A DNA stretch of 64,000 nt. Origin: Betaproteobacteria bacterium. GTDB taxonomy: Bacteria > Pseudomonadota > Gammaproteobacteria > Burkholderiales > Usitatibacteraceae. Below the pieces are notes generated by a model. It saw nothing but the letters and a program-made list of their open reading frames with translations. It had not been told where the DNA came from and searched no databases. Shown in pieces: positions 17,782-25,909 of this stretch. Made by a program: the position numbers and the translations under genes. Within the stretch, counting starts at the first letter, position 1, and the number at the start of each line of letters is the position of its first letter. The DNA lies in contig JADJMI010000026.1 of assembly GCA_016709665.1 (NCBI GenBank), positions 186,001-250,000 of the forward strand, in the 5' to 3' direction.

Positions 17782-20556
17782 TTACTTGAACGCGTAGCGC
17801 AGGTTCATGTAGTACGTGCGGCCGTGCGCATCGGTGTAGCGCGGGTCGTAGCCGACCTGGAACGTCTGGCCCTGGTCGGAAGCCGGCGGGTCGCGGTCGA
17901 GGACGTTGCGAACGCCCAGGACCACACCGAGGCCCTTGAAGCCTTCCCACGTGCCTTGCAGGTCGTACGTCTCGTAGCTGCCCACGCGGCGGGTGTCGCT
18001 CGCGTCGCGATAGCCCATCGAGAAGTTCTGGCCCAGCGTGGCGCCCCAGGCGCCGCTGCGCCAGTTGAGCGTCACGTAGTGCCGCCAACGGGTGATGGCA
18101 CCGTTGTCCGCCGTGAATCGGCCGACGTTGTCCAGGTACTCGCCTTCGGCCTGCTGTTGGTAGCGGTAATGGATGATGTAGGTGCCTTCACCCTTGAGGG
18201 TGAACTGGCCGGCGCCGGTCGGGAAACGCATCGAGCCGGAGAAATCGACCCCGTTCACGTTGTACTTGCCCAGGTTTTCCTGCACCTGGATCACGAAGTC
18301 GATCGGGCAAGGCGTGCCGGCGGGCGTGGGCGCGCCCGGCAGGTCGCCGCGGCAGGAACCGTCGGCAAGGCGCGAGGTGCGCACGAAACGGCCACCGGCA
18401 TTGAGCGGGTCCGCGCCACCGTAGACATCGAACACCGTGGTGTCGCCCAGCGCGCCGATGGAGTTGCGGCGGCGGATGTCCCAGTAGTCGGCACCGAACG
18501 ACATGGTGTTCGAGGGCTCGAAGATCACGCCGACGGTCCAGTTCTTCGACTTCTCCGGCGTGAGCGCGGTGTTGCCGCCCAGCTGGTTCTGGAACTGCGC
18601 GTCGCACTCGAGGCCCGCGTTCACGAAGCCGCCGATCGGGGTGGAGCCCGGGCAGCGGATCGGGTCATTGTGCACGTCCGCCGTGTTCGAGAGGAAACGG
18701 GGCAGGAAGAGGTCCGAAAGCGTCGGGGCGCGGAAGCCCGTGCTGTAGGACGAGCGGACCAGCACTTCCTTCGTCGGCGTCCAGCGGATGCCGACCTTCG
18801 GGTTCGTGGTGCTGCCGAAGTCGCTGTAGTCGTCGTAGCGGACGGCGAACTGCGCCTCGAGGTTCTTCAGGATCGGCACGGAAAGCTCGCCGAAGAAGGC
18901 CTTGATGGTGCGATCGGCCTGCGTCGGCGGAAGCGCGCCGCCGCCTCCGAGGATGTCGCCGGAGAAGAGCACTTCCTGCGGGCGGTCGTTCAGCTCTTCC
19001 TTGCGATGCTCGAAGCCCATGGCGAGGCCGACGGGGCCGGCCTTGAGGTTCGCGATTTCCTTCGAAATGCGGCCGTCGAAGGTCGTGACCTTGGCCTCGG
19101 ATTCGCGGACCTTCTCGAGGATCTTGGCCTCGTTGATCAGCTGCTGGCCGGTGGCGTCCTGCGGGTTGCCCGAGAAGACGTCGATGTTGCCGGTGGCGAT
19201 GTTGCGCTTGAGGATCGACTCGCGCACCCAGCCGTCGATGTAGTTGTCGGACACTTCCGACTTCGATTGGGTGAAGGCGGTGTTGTAGTCCCAGTTGAAG
19301 AGCACGCCCTGCAGGCCGGCGACCAGGCGGCTTTCGTCGGAGTCCGAGCGGTTCGTGCGCAGGCCGCCGTCCTTCAGGCGCCAGGCGATCGGCAGCGCGC
19401 CCGTCGGACGAACCGTCGCACCGTCCGGCGTCTGGAAGGAGGTCGGGTAGTAGCGGCCGCCAGCCGGGTAGAGGAACGGCCCGTTGCCGGTGAAGTCGTT
19501 GACCGGCGCCTCGGAGGACGCGAAGGTCACCTCGTTCTGGCTCAGGTGGTATTCCAGGAAAGCCTGGTGGTCATTCGTGATCTGGAACGCCGCCCGACCG
19601 AAGAACCCCTTGCGCTCGGAAGGCGGGTAAATGTCCAGGACGGACGTGAAGTCGTAGCGGCAGTTGGTCTGCAGCGGGGCCGGGGCACCGGTCGCCGCGT
19701 TGATCCGGTACGAGCCAGCCGACGGAATGCAACCATTGGCCGCGGTGACGTTGTAATTCACGCCGTTGAACACGAAGTTGGCCGGGAAGACGTTGCCCGA
19801 GGTCTGGGCGAAGCCGAGGTCCGGACGGATCGCGGTGCCGGCGAACTGGGTGCGCTGGCTGGCCTTGAGGGGCGTGTCCTTCTGGTAGTCGAAGGAGGCG
19901 AGGACGTTGAAGCGGTTCTTGTTGATGTCGCCGAAGCCGATGGTGCCCGAGTACTTGCGGGTGTTGCCGCCGCCCTGGTCGGTCATCGTGCCGTAGGCCG
20001 AAACCTCGGCGCCGGTGAAGTCCTTGCGCAGGATGAAGTTGATCACGCCGCAGATCGCGTCCGTGCCGTAGATGGCCGAGGCGCCGTCCTTCAGCACTTC
20101 GACGCGCTCGACTGCCGCGAGGGGGATCTGGTTCAGGTTGACCGTGCCGCCGCCCGAGGCGTTGAACGCGTAGTTGGAGACGCGGCGGCCGTTAAGCAGG
20201 ACGAGGGTGTTGGTGCTTCCCAGGCCGCGCAACGAGGCGGACGAGAGGCCCGGCGTGCCGGAGTCGCCCACACCCTGGCCGATGGAATAGCCACCGGCGT
20301 TGGAGGCGGAAATCTTGTCGAGGAGCTCGGCGGCGGTGGTCACCCCGGACTTCGAGATCTCGTCGCGGGTGATCACGGTGACGGGCAGGGCGCCTTCGCC
20401 TTCGATCCGCTTGATGTTCGAGCCCGTGACTTCGATCTTGTCGATCTTCTGGGCGGGCGCCTGGGCCTGCGCGCCGGTGGCGGCCAGTGACAGCGCCACG
20501 CCGGTCCCCAGCGCGTGCACCAGCGCCGTGGACAGCTTCTTCATTCTCGGATTCAT
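17782..20556 (-). CDS. TonB-dependent outer-membrane receptor (copy 1)
   Basis: 924 residues: signal peptide (KKLSTALVHALGTGVALSLAATGAQA), a plug domain starting KIDKIEVTGSNIKR with the classic SLRGLGSTNTLVLLNGRR and RVEVLKDGASAIYGTDA segments, then a 22-stranded barrel ending RTYYMNLRYAFK with a terminal aromatic-rich strand. The start may be ATG 20556 or the ATG 12 bases in. The mature protein closely matches the receptor at 25910-28684, but its signal peptide matches that of the neighbour at 20830-23541. One notable change is GTDAICGVINF, a Cys where the paralogue has Gly. Such receptors import siderophores, cobalamin or glycans; substrate unknown. Confidence 0.9.
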   Translation of the reverse strand: MNPRMKKLSTALVHALGTGVALSLAATGAQAQAPAQKIDKIEVTGSNIKRIEGEGALPVTVITRDEISKSGVTTAAELLDKISASNAGGYSIGQGVGDSGTPGLSSASLRGLGSTNTLVLLNGRRVSNYAFNASGGGTVNLNQIPLAAVERVEVLKDGASAIYGTDAICGVINFILRKDFTGAEVSAYGTMTDQGGGNTRKYSGTIGFGDINKNRFNVLASFDYQKDTPLKASQRTQFAGTAIRPDLGFAQTSGNVFPANFVFNGVNYNVTAANGCIPSAGSYRINAATGAPAPLQTNCRYDFTSVLDIYPPSERKGFFGRAAFQITNDHQAFLEYHLSQNEVTFASSEAPVNDFTGNGPFLYPAGGRYYPTSFQTPDGATVRPTGALPIAWRLKDGGLRTNRSDSDESRLVAGLQGVLFNWDYNTAFTQSKSEVSDNYIDGWVRESILKRNIATGNIDVFSGNPQDATGQQLINEAKILEKVRESEAKVTTFDGRISKEIANLKAGPVGLAMGFEHRKEELNDRPQEVLFSGDILGGGGALPPTQADRTIKAFFGELSVPILKNLEAQFAVRYDDYSDFGSTTNPKVGIRWTPTKEVLVRSSYSTGFRAPTLSDLFLPRFLSNTADVHNDPIRCPGSTPIGGFVNAGLECDAQFQNQLGGNTALTPEKSKNWTVGVIFEPSNTMSFGADYWDIRRRNSIGALGDTTVFDVYGGADPLNAGGRFVRTSRLADGSCRGDLPGAPTPAGTPCPIDFVIQVQENLGKYNVNGVDFSGSMRFPTGAGQFTLKGEGTYIIHYRYQQQAEGEYLDNVGRFTADNGAITRWRHYVTLNWRSGAWGATLGQNFSMGYRDASDTRRVGSYETYDLQGTWEGFKGLGVVLGVRNVLDRDPPASDQGQTFQVGYDPRYTDAHGRTYYMNLRYAFK

Positions 20557-20609
20557 CGAATACCCCCAGGTGAAAAAATCGGTTTTGAATCAGCGATTTG
20601 GATTGTGAG

Positions 20610-20638
20610 ACGCCTGATCGTTGATAAAACGCAGGCGT
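20610..20638. repeat. Inverted repeat upstream of receptor copy 1
   Basis: ACGCCTG (20610-20616) and CAGGCGT (20632-20638) form perfect 7-base arms 15 bases apart, 54-82 bases before the receptor start. A -10-like TATCAT lies just upstream on the minus strand (20657-20652). Possible operator; no protein can be assigned. Confidence 0.4.
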
Positions 20639-20752
20639 GGCTAACGGCGGGATGATAGCCATTCGCCTGTGAAATATCCAACAATTTATGCGGTTCTTGT
20701 CGCGTTTTTGCAACGGAGCAAGACCATACCTCGCGAAGGGGAACGCACCATG

Positions 20753-20778
20753 AAAAAGGGGGCCCGAAGGCCCCCTTT
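20753..20778 (-). terminator. Rho-independent terminator after TonB-dependent receptor 2
   Basis: A 10-base-pair stem (AAAGGGGGCC with GGCCCCCTTT) closes a TTCG tetraloop on the minus strand and runs into five T. It lies about 50 bases past the receptor 2 stop and resembles the terminator of receptor 1 in stem core and loop. Confidence 0.88.
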
Positions 20779-20790
20779 CACGATGGTGAT

Positions 20791-20822
20791 CCTGCCTTTC
20801 CGGATCGCTCCGGAAAGGCAGG
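20791..20822 (-). repeat. Perfect 14-base-pair hairpin between receptor 2 stop and its terminator
   Basis: CCTGCCTTTCCGGA (20791-20804) pairs perfectly with TCCGGAAAGGCAGG (20809-20822) across a 4-base loop. There is no T-run, so it is not a classic terminator; it could protect the receptor mRNA 3' end or be a small dispersed palindrome of the genome. Confidence 0.6.
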
Positions 20823-20829
20823 AAACGGC

Positions 20830-23541
20830 TTACATCTTGTAGTTGAAGCCCAGGCGGACCTCGCGGCCCAGCACGCTGTACTGGCTGAAGTCGTACAGCG
20901 TCGTGCCGCTGAAGCCCGGGTCGTACGGGGGCTTCGCGTCCTCGGCGTTGACGAGCGAGGCCGACAGCGACAGGTTCTTCGACAGCGTGTAGCGGGCGAA
21001 GAGATCGACCGACCGGTAGTGCGGGACGCGGTCCGGATACGTGCCGTTCTGGAACTGCGGATCCTGCGTCGTGAAGAACGAGCCGGGCAGCAACTGCTGG
21101 TAGTAGCCGCGGACGTAGTTCATCTGGGCGGTGAACGACCACGGGCCCGTGTCCCAATCCTGCGCGAAGGTGTACTTCGTGCGCGGATAGGTGTTCGTGC
21201 AACCGTTGGTGCCCGCGCACTCGACGCCGTCTTCCTTGTAGGAATCCATGTACGCGAGGCTCAGGCGCGACGTGAACTTGCCCACGCCGGTGCTGATGGC
21301 CGCGCGCGCATCGAGGTCGATGCCGCTCGTCTTGTGCGAGTTCGCGTTGTTGTAGCCCGAGAGCACCGTCACGATGGCGTTCGTGGACGGATCGCGGATC
21401 ACGTTCGGACCGCCGGCGTTCACGACCGACTGGAAGCTCGGTGCGGCGACGATGTTCTTCCACTCGATGTTGTAGTAGCTCACGCCGACGCTGGTGTCAC
21501 GCAGCGGCTCCCACACGAAGCCGGCAGTCCAGCTGGTGGACTCCTCGGCCTGGAGGCTGGGGTTGCCCGCGAAGACACCCGAGATCTGGGTGATCTGGTT
21601 GTTGAGCGGGTCGATGACGCTCGTGAAGAACGTCGCGATGGACGGCGAGATCTCCGGCAACGTCGGCGCGCGGAAGCCTTCGCCCCAGTTGGCGCGAAGC
21701 AGCAGGTTCGACGTCGGGCGGATCTTCACGCCGACCTTGGGCACCGTCGAGGTGCCGTAGTCGCTGTAGTCGTCGTGGCGGAACGCGAGGTTGGCCTCGA
21801 TCATCTGCGTGAACGGCAGCGAGATCTCGGTGAAGAGCGCGTAGTTGCGACGGCTGCCGTCGGTTGCCGTGATGCCCTGGCCGAGAATGTTGCCGGACGT
21901 CGCCGCGGCATCGGGCCGATCCGAGAGCTTCTCCTCGCGCCATTCGGCGCCGACCGCGATGCCGATCGGGCCACCGGGGAGCTTGCCGAATTCCGTGGAG
22001 CCGCGCGTATCGATGAACTTGAGTTCGGACTCCGACTTGCGCGGGAACGAGATGCTGACGCTGTCGCGCACGGCCTGCGTGTTGGTCGAGAAGCGATCCA
22101 GGTTGTAGGTCGCCGCGGTGGAGGTCGGGATCGGCGGCTGGGGCGTGGTCGGCACGCCGAAGGCGGCGCTCGTGCCCGAGAGCGTCATGCGGTTCTGGTT
22201 CTGCGACTCCACTTCGTTCTTCGAGTAGCCGATGGCCGAATCGAAGTCCATGGACCAGGCGGTCCAGTTCAGGCCGCCCAGGAAGCGGGTCGAGTCCGAG
22301 GTGATGTCGTTGTTGCGGGTGCCGAGATCGTTCATGACGCCGTTGTAGCGGGCGTTGGTCGAGAACGGGTTGCCGGACACGCCGGGGGCGAAGTTGATGT
22401 TGTACGTGAAGGGGCGCAGGCCGGCCGGAGTCTGCGTGAGGCCCGTGGTGCCCGCGAAGAAGGGCGCCTGGAAAGTCTGGAACGTGTCGACGGTGCTCAG
22501 GCCGACTTCCGCGTAGGCGCGCATCTTGTCGGAGATGTCGAACGTGGCACGGCCGAGGAACCCGACCCGCTCCGTTTCCGGCAGGGCGGTGAACTGGTCG
22601 TTGAAGTCCTTGCCGCAGAAAGTGTTGCCGGGGATGTTGAAGGCCGTGTTGCCGAGCGGGGCCGCGATGAGGCCGCGCGCCACGGCTTGCGGGCCGGTGA
22701 TGACGAACCCGGGGCACTCGGAAATGGCGCGGAAGTTCGGCGTGAGCGCGTTGGTGGCGCTCAGCTGCCGCCAAGTGCCCGCACCCGTGAGGGATTCGGC
22801 GTTGCGTCCGCCGGCGTACCCGCGCATGTCGCGCGTGTGGCCGAAGTCGGTCTCCGAGAAGAGCAGCAGGTCGCGCTTGTAGTAGTCCAGCGTGCCCATG
22901 ACGTTCCAGCGGTCCTTGGCGAGATCGCCCATGCCGCCCGTGATGTTGAAGCGCAGGTCGTTCTTGCCTTCGACCTCGCCGTAGCGGGCGCCCAGCTCGA
23001 TGCCCTTGTAATCCTTGCGCATGATGACGTTCACGACGCCCGCGATGGCGTCGGAGCCGTAAACGGCCGAGGCGCCGTCCTTCAGGATCTCGACGCGCTC
23101 GACGGCCGAAGACGGGATCGAGTTCAGGTCGACGAAGGTGTCCTGCAGGTTCTGCGCGAAGCCGTAGCCCGCGACGCGACGGCCGTTGATCAGAACGAGC
23201 GTCGATTTCTGTCCGAGGCCGCGCAGGGAGATGCCCGCGGCGCCCGGCGCAAAGCTGTTGGTGAAGCTTTCGCCGAAGCTGCCGGAGTTGGCGGGGAGGT
23301 TGCGAAGCGCATCGGCGATCGTGGGCTGGCCCGAGCGTTCGATCTGCTCGCGCGTGATCACTTCGACGGGGGCGACGGTCTCGGTGTCGACTCGCTTGAT
23401 GTTCGAGCCGGTGACTTCGATCTTGTCGACCTTCTGCGCTTGCTGGGCGCTGGCGCCCGTCGCGACGATCGACAGCGCCACGCCGGCGCCCAAGGCCTGG
23501 ACCAGGGCGGTCGCCAGCTTCTTCCTCTTGATTTCTTTCAT
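20830..23541 (-). CDS. TonB-dependent outer-membrane receptor 2
   Basis: 903 residues, MKEIKRKKLATALVQALGAGVALSIVATGASA being the signal peptide. Plug domain starts KVDKIEVTGSNIKRVD and has ISLRGLGQKSTLVLINGRR and RVEILKDGASAVYGSDA. The barrel ends EVRLGFNYKM, so unlike most outer-membrane barrels the last residue is Met, with Tyr two before. It is only distantly similar to the other two receptors apart from the plug and signal peptide. Its own promoter region (23542-23823) contains an 8-base-arm inverted repeat. Substrate unknown; the adjacent tonB operon presumably energises it. Confidence 0.9.
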   Translation of the reverse strand: MKEIKRKKLATALVQALGAGVALSIVATGASAQQAQKVDKIEVTGSNIKRVDTETVAPVEVITREQIERSGQPTIADALRNLPANSGSFGESFTNSFAPGAAGISLRGLGQKSTLVLINGRRVAGYGFAQNLQDTFVDLNSIPSSAVERVEILKDGASAVYGSDAIAGVVNVIMRKDYKGIELGARYGEVEGKNDLRFNITGGMGDLAKDRWNVMGTLDYYKRDLLLFSETDFGHTRDMRGYAGGRNAESLTGAGTWRQLSATNALTPNFRAISECPGFVITGPQAVARGLIAAPLGNTAFNIPGNTFCGKDFNDQFTALPETERVGFLGRATFDISDKMRAYAEVGLSTVDTFQTFQAPFFAGTTGLTQTPAGLRPFTYNINFAPGVSGNPFSTNARYNGVMNDLGTRNNDITSDSTRFLGGLNWTAWSMDFDSAIGYSKNEVESQNQNRMTLSGTSAAFGVPTTPQPPIPTSTAATYNLDRFSTNTQAVRDSVSISFPRKSESELKFIDTRGSTEFGKLPGGPIGIAVGAEWREEKLSDRPDAAATSGNILGQGITATDGSRRNYALFTEISLPFTQMIEANLAFRHDDYSDYGTSTVPKVGVKIRPTSNLLLRANWGEGFRAPTLPEISPSIATFFTSVIDPLNNQITQISGVFAGNPSLQAEESTSWTAGFVWEPLRDTSVGVSYYNIEWKNIVAAPSFQSVVNAGGPNVIRDPSTNAIVTVLSGYNNANSHKTSGIDLDARAAISTGVGKFTSRLSLAYMDSYKEDGVECAGTNGCTNTYPRTKYTFAQDWDTGPWSFTAQMNYVRGYYQQLLPGSFFTTQDPQFQNGTYPDRVPHYRSVDLFARYTLSKNLSLSASLVNAEDAKPPYDPGFSGTTLYDFSQYSVLGREVRLGFNYKM

Positions 23542-23634
23542 GAATTCTCCCGGTGGAGTGTAGGGCAGGAAACGAAATTATTCGCGGGCTGGTGGCCCGT
23601 GGGTGCGAATCTGCGAAGAATAGCGACACCCGTT

Positions 23635-23663
23635 ACAAACTGCCAGAGCATATTTCAGTTTGT
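23635..23663. promoter_or_regulatory. Inverted repeat, possible operator of receptor 2
   Basis: ACAAACTG (23635-23642) and CAGTTTGT (23656-23663) are perfect 8-base arms with a 13-base AT-rich spacer, 94-122 bases before the receptor 2 start. TGCCA and TGGCA follow the arms as a second, offset palindrome. It sits in the only AT-rich patch of the gap. Size and symmetry suit a dimeric regulator; the RstA-like regulator encoded next door is a candidate but this is speculation. Confidence 0.45.
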
Positions 23664-23823
23664 GGCAGGGCTGCAACACGCCTTTGGGGTGATTCACCGG
23701 AAGATGGGGCGCCGGGGCGCACCGGGGAGGTGCGCGGCGTTCGGGCGCGAGGCGCCAATGGGGCACCGGAACGAACAAGCGCCGGTACACCCGCGCGGGT
23801 CGTTCGCGATTGCGATCAGGCGA

Positions 23824-25131
23824 CTACCAGGTGATCGTGACGCGGGTTCCGCCGAGAGGAGAGTCCGTGACGAAAGCGTCGCCGCCATGCCATCGAGCGA
23901 CCTGCTTCACGATGGCGAGACCCAGCCCGAAGCCGCCCGATGCGCGCGTACGGCTGGCGTCCAGGCGGGCGAAGGGCTCGAACACGCGGTCCCGTTCGGC
24001 GGAGGGGATGCCTGCGCCATCGTCGTCGACGTGGATCACGGTTTGTGCGCCGTCGTGTCCCACGACGACTTCGATACGGTGCCGGGCATGGCTCAGCGCA
24101 TTGCGCAGGAGGTTTACCACGGCCCTCGCCATGTACCGGGGCTCGCAACGGAGCGTCTCCAGCCCGACGTCCGAGCGGATCGTCGCGGCGCGATTCTCCA
24201 CCTGGGCCGAATGGCGGGCGTCGGCGAGCACGTCCTCGAGCCAGGGAGCCGCGGGAACCACTTGCAGCCGGATGTCGGGGGTGCCTCGCTCGAGCTTGGC
24301 GTAGTCGAGGAGCTCGGAGGTGAGCTCGTCGAGTTCCGCGATGTCCTTCTCCATCAGCGCCAGGTAGCGCTCGCGCGCGGCCACGTCGGGCTCCTCCCGG
24401 GCGAGCGAATGGCTGAAGCGAAGTCGCGCGAGAGGCGTGCGCAGTTCGTGCGAGACGGCGCTCGTGAGCGCCTGGTGGGACTGGAGCAGGGCGTGGATGC
24501 GCTCGGTCATCCCGTTGAAGGCATCGGCGAGCGGACGCAGGGCCGAACCGCGGCTGGCGCGCACCTTCGCATCGAACCGGCCTCCGCCCACGCGGCCCGC
24601 GGCGTGCGTGAGACCGGTGATGTCCCGCCAAAGCGGACGGACCCAGAACCCGACGAGAATCGCGACGATGGCGAACTCGGTGGTCCAGTTCACGGCGTAA
24701 GTGACCAGCCGGATGCGTTCGTTGTCGGGGCCGGGCAGTTCGAGCACCACGGCGTGACGACCGTCGCCCAGGCGGCGCGCGAGCAGGAACCCGCCGCCCG
24801 GCCGCTCCAGGGAGACGATCGCACCTTCGTCGTAGGCGGTCCGCTTCGGCTCGGGCAGGCCCGGCCTTTCGGGCAGGGCGTCGGCCGGTTCGAGGCGCGC
24901 CGGAAAGGCGAAGCCGGCCGAGATCTCGCGGAATTTCCGAGGCCTCGCTTCGGGGGGCAGGGGGGCGAGCGCCGCCTCGATCAGGTGAAAGGTCGGCTGG
25001 AATCGGCTGCGGAAATCGTAGCCCGCGACCATCTTCCGGTAGACGTAGTCCATGAGGTAGGACTGGACGATGAACGACAGGGCAAGCGTCGCGATGAGCA
25101 CGCCGTACAGCTTGAGGAAAAGCCGGATCAC
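23824..25131 (-). CDS. Sensor histidine kinase, RstB-like
   Basis: 435 residues. Two membrane helices (about 5-30 and 142-165) bracket a periplasmic domain of about 110 residues. A HAMP linker follows, then the H-box SHELRTPLARLRFSH with the phospho-accepting His near 228, an N-box (VVNLLRNALSHA), and G-boxes (DDDGAGIP, GGFGLGLAIVKQVA). The short kinase with a small periplasmic domain resembles E. coli RstB, and the partner regulator resembles RstA. It ends in VTITW. It follows the regulator by 14 bases and probably shares its transcript, lying between two receptor genes. Signal unknown. Confidence 0.88.
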   Translation of the reverse strand: MIRLFLKLYGVLIATLALSFIVQSYLMDYVYRKMVAGYDFRSRFQPTFHLIEAALAPLPPEARPRKFREISAGFAFPARLEPADALPERPGLPEPKRTAYDEGAIVSLERPGGGFLLARRLGDGRHAVVLELPGPDNERIRLVTYAVNWTTEFAIVAILVGFWVRPLWRDITGLTHAAGRVGGGRFDAKVRASRGSALRPLADAFNGMTERIHALLQSHQALTSAVSHELRTPLARLRFSHSLAREEPDVAARERYLALMEKDIAELDELTSELLDYAKLERGTPDIRLQVVPAAPWLEDVLADARHSAQVENRAATIRSDVGLETLRCEPRYMARAVVNLLRNALSHARHRIEVVVGHDGAQTVIHVDDDGAGIPSAERDRVFEPFARLDASRTRASGGFGLGLAIVKQVARWHGGDAFVTDSPLGGTRVTITW

Positions 25132-25145
25132 GAGGCCATCGCCCG

Positions 25146-25874
25146 CTACCAGGGCGTCGGGCTGAACAGGTAACCGACGCTCCGGATCGTCTTGATCCGC
25201 TCGGTGCTCGCCGAGAGGTCGCCCAGTTTCCGGCGAAGGCGGTAGATCCGGCAGTCGACCGAGCGGTCCGAGCCGTCGTAGTCGAGGCTGCGCAGCGACT
25301 GCAGGATGTCGTTGCGCGAGAGCACCTTGCCCGCGTGGCGGGCGAGCAGCAGCAGGACGTCGAACTCGGAGGTGGTGAGGTCGACAGGCTTTCCGGCGAG
25401 CCGCACCTCGCGCGAGGCCGTGTCGATCTCGAGGCGGCCGAAGGCGAGCGCCTCGCCGGGGCCCGGTCCGCGTACGCTCATGCCCGCCCGGCGCAGGACC
25501 GCGCGGATGTGGGCGAGGAGGACCCTTGGCTGGAAAGGCTTGGGGATGAACTCGTCGGCGCCGAGCTCGAGCCCCAGCACCCGGTCGAAGTCCTCGTCAC
25601 GCGCCGTGAGGATCACGATCGGGATCGTCACCCCGCGCGCGCGCAGCTCCCGGCAGATGGAGAAGCCGTCCTTGCCCGGAAGCATCACGTCGAGCACCAG
25701 CAGGTCGGGCTGCAGGGCGCAGGTCCTCTCCACGGCGGCCTCGCCGCTCGGTTCGCAACTGACCTCGAGCCCGTTCTTCGCCAGGTAGTCGAGCACCAGG
25801 GCCGCGAGCCGCTCGTCGTCCTCGACGAGCAGCACGCGGGGGCGAGCGTCACCGGCTGCCACCGCGCCGTCCAT
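25146..25874 (-). CDS. OmpR-family response regulator, RstA-like
   Basis: 242 residues. Receiver domain with the acidic pair in LLVEDDERL, the phospho-Asp near residue 62 in LLVLDVMLPGKDGFSICREL, and Lys in FIPKPFQP. The C-terminal winged helix has SLDYDGSDRSVDCRIYRLRRKL and TIRSVGYLFSPTPW, closely like RstA (which ends in GYLF-x-P-x-W). ATG 25874 is chosen; the same frame stays open far upstream through the receptor gene as an antiparallel artefact. Located between receptor 3 and the kinase, so the pair may control receptor expression, as inferred from position only. Confidence 0.9.
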   Translation of the reverse strand: MDGAVAAGDARPRVLLVEDDERLAALVLDYLAKNGLEVSCEPSGEAAVERTCALQPDLLVLDVMLPGKDGFSICRELRARGVTIPIVILTARDEDFDRVLGLELGADEFIPKPFQPRVLLAHIRAVLRRAGMSVRGPGPGEALAFGRLEIDTASREVRLAGKPVDLTTSEFDVLLLLARHAGKVLSRNDILQSLRSLDYDGSDRSVDCRIYRLRRKLGDLSASTERIKTIRSVGYLFSPTPW

Positions 25875-25909
25875 GCCGATCGCTTCCGGGGCGCCGATCG
25901 CCGCTTCCC

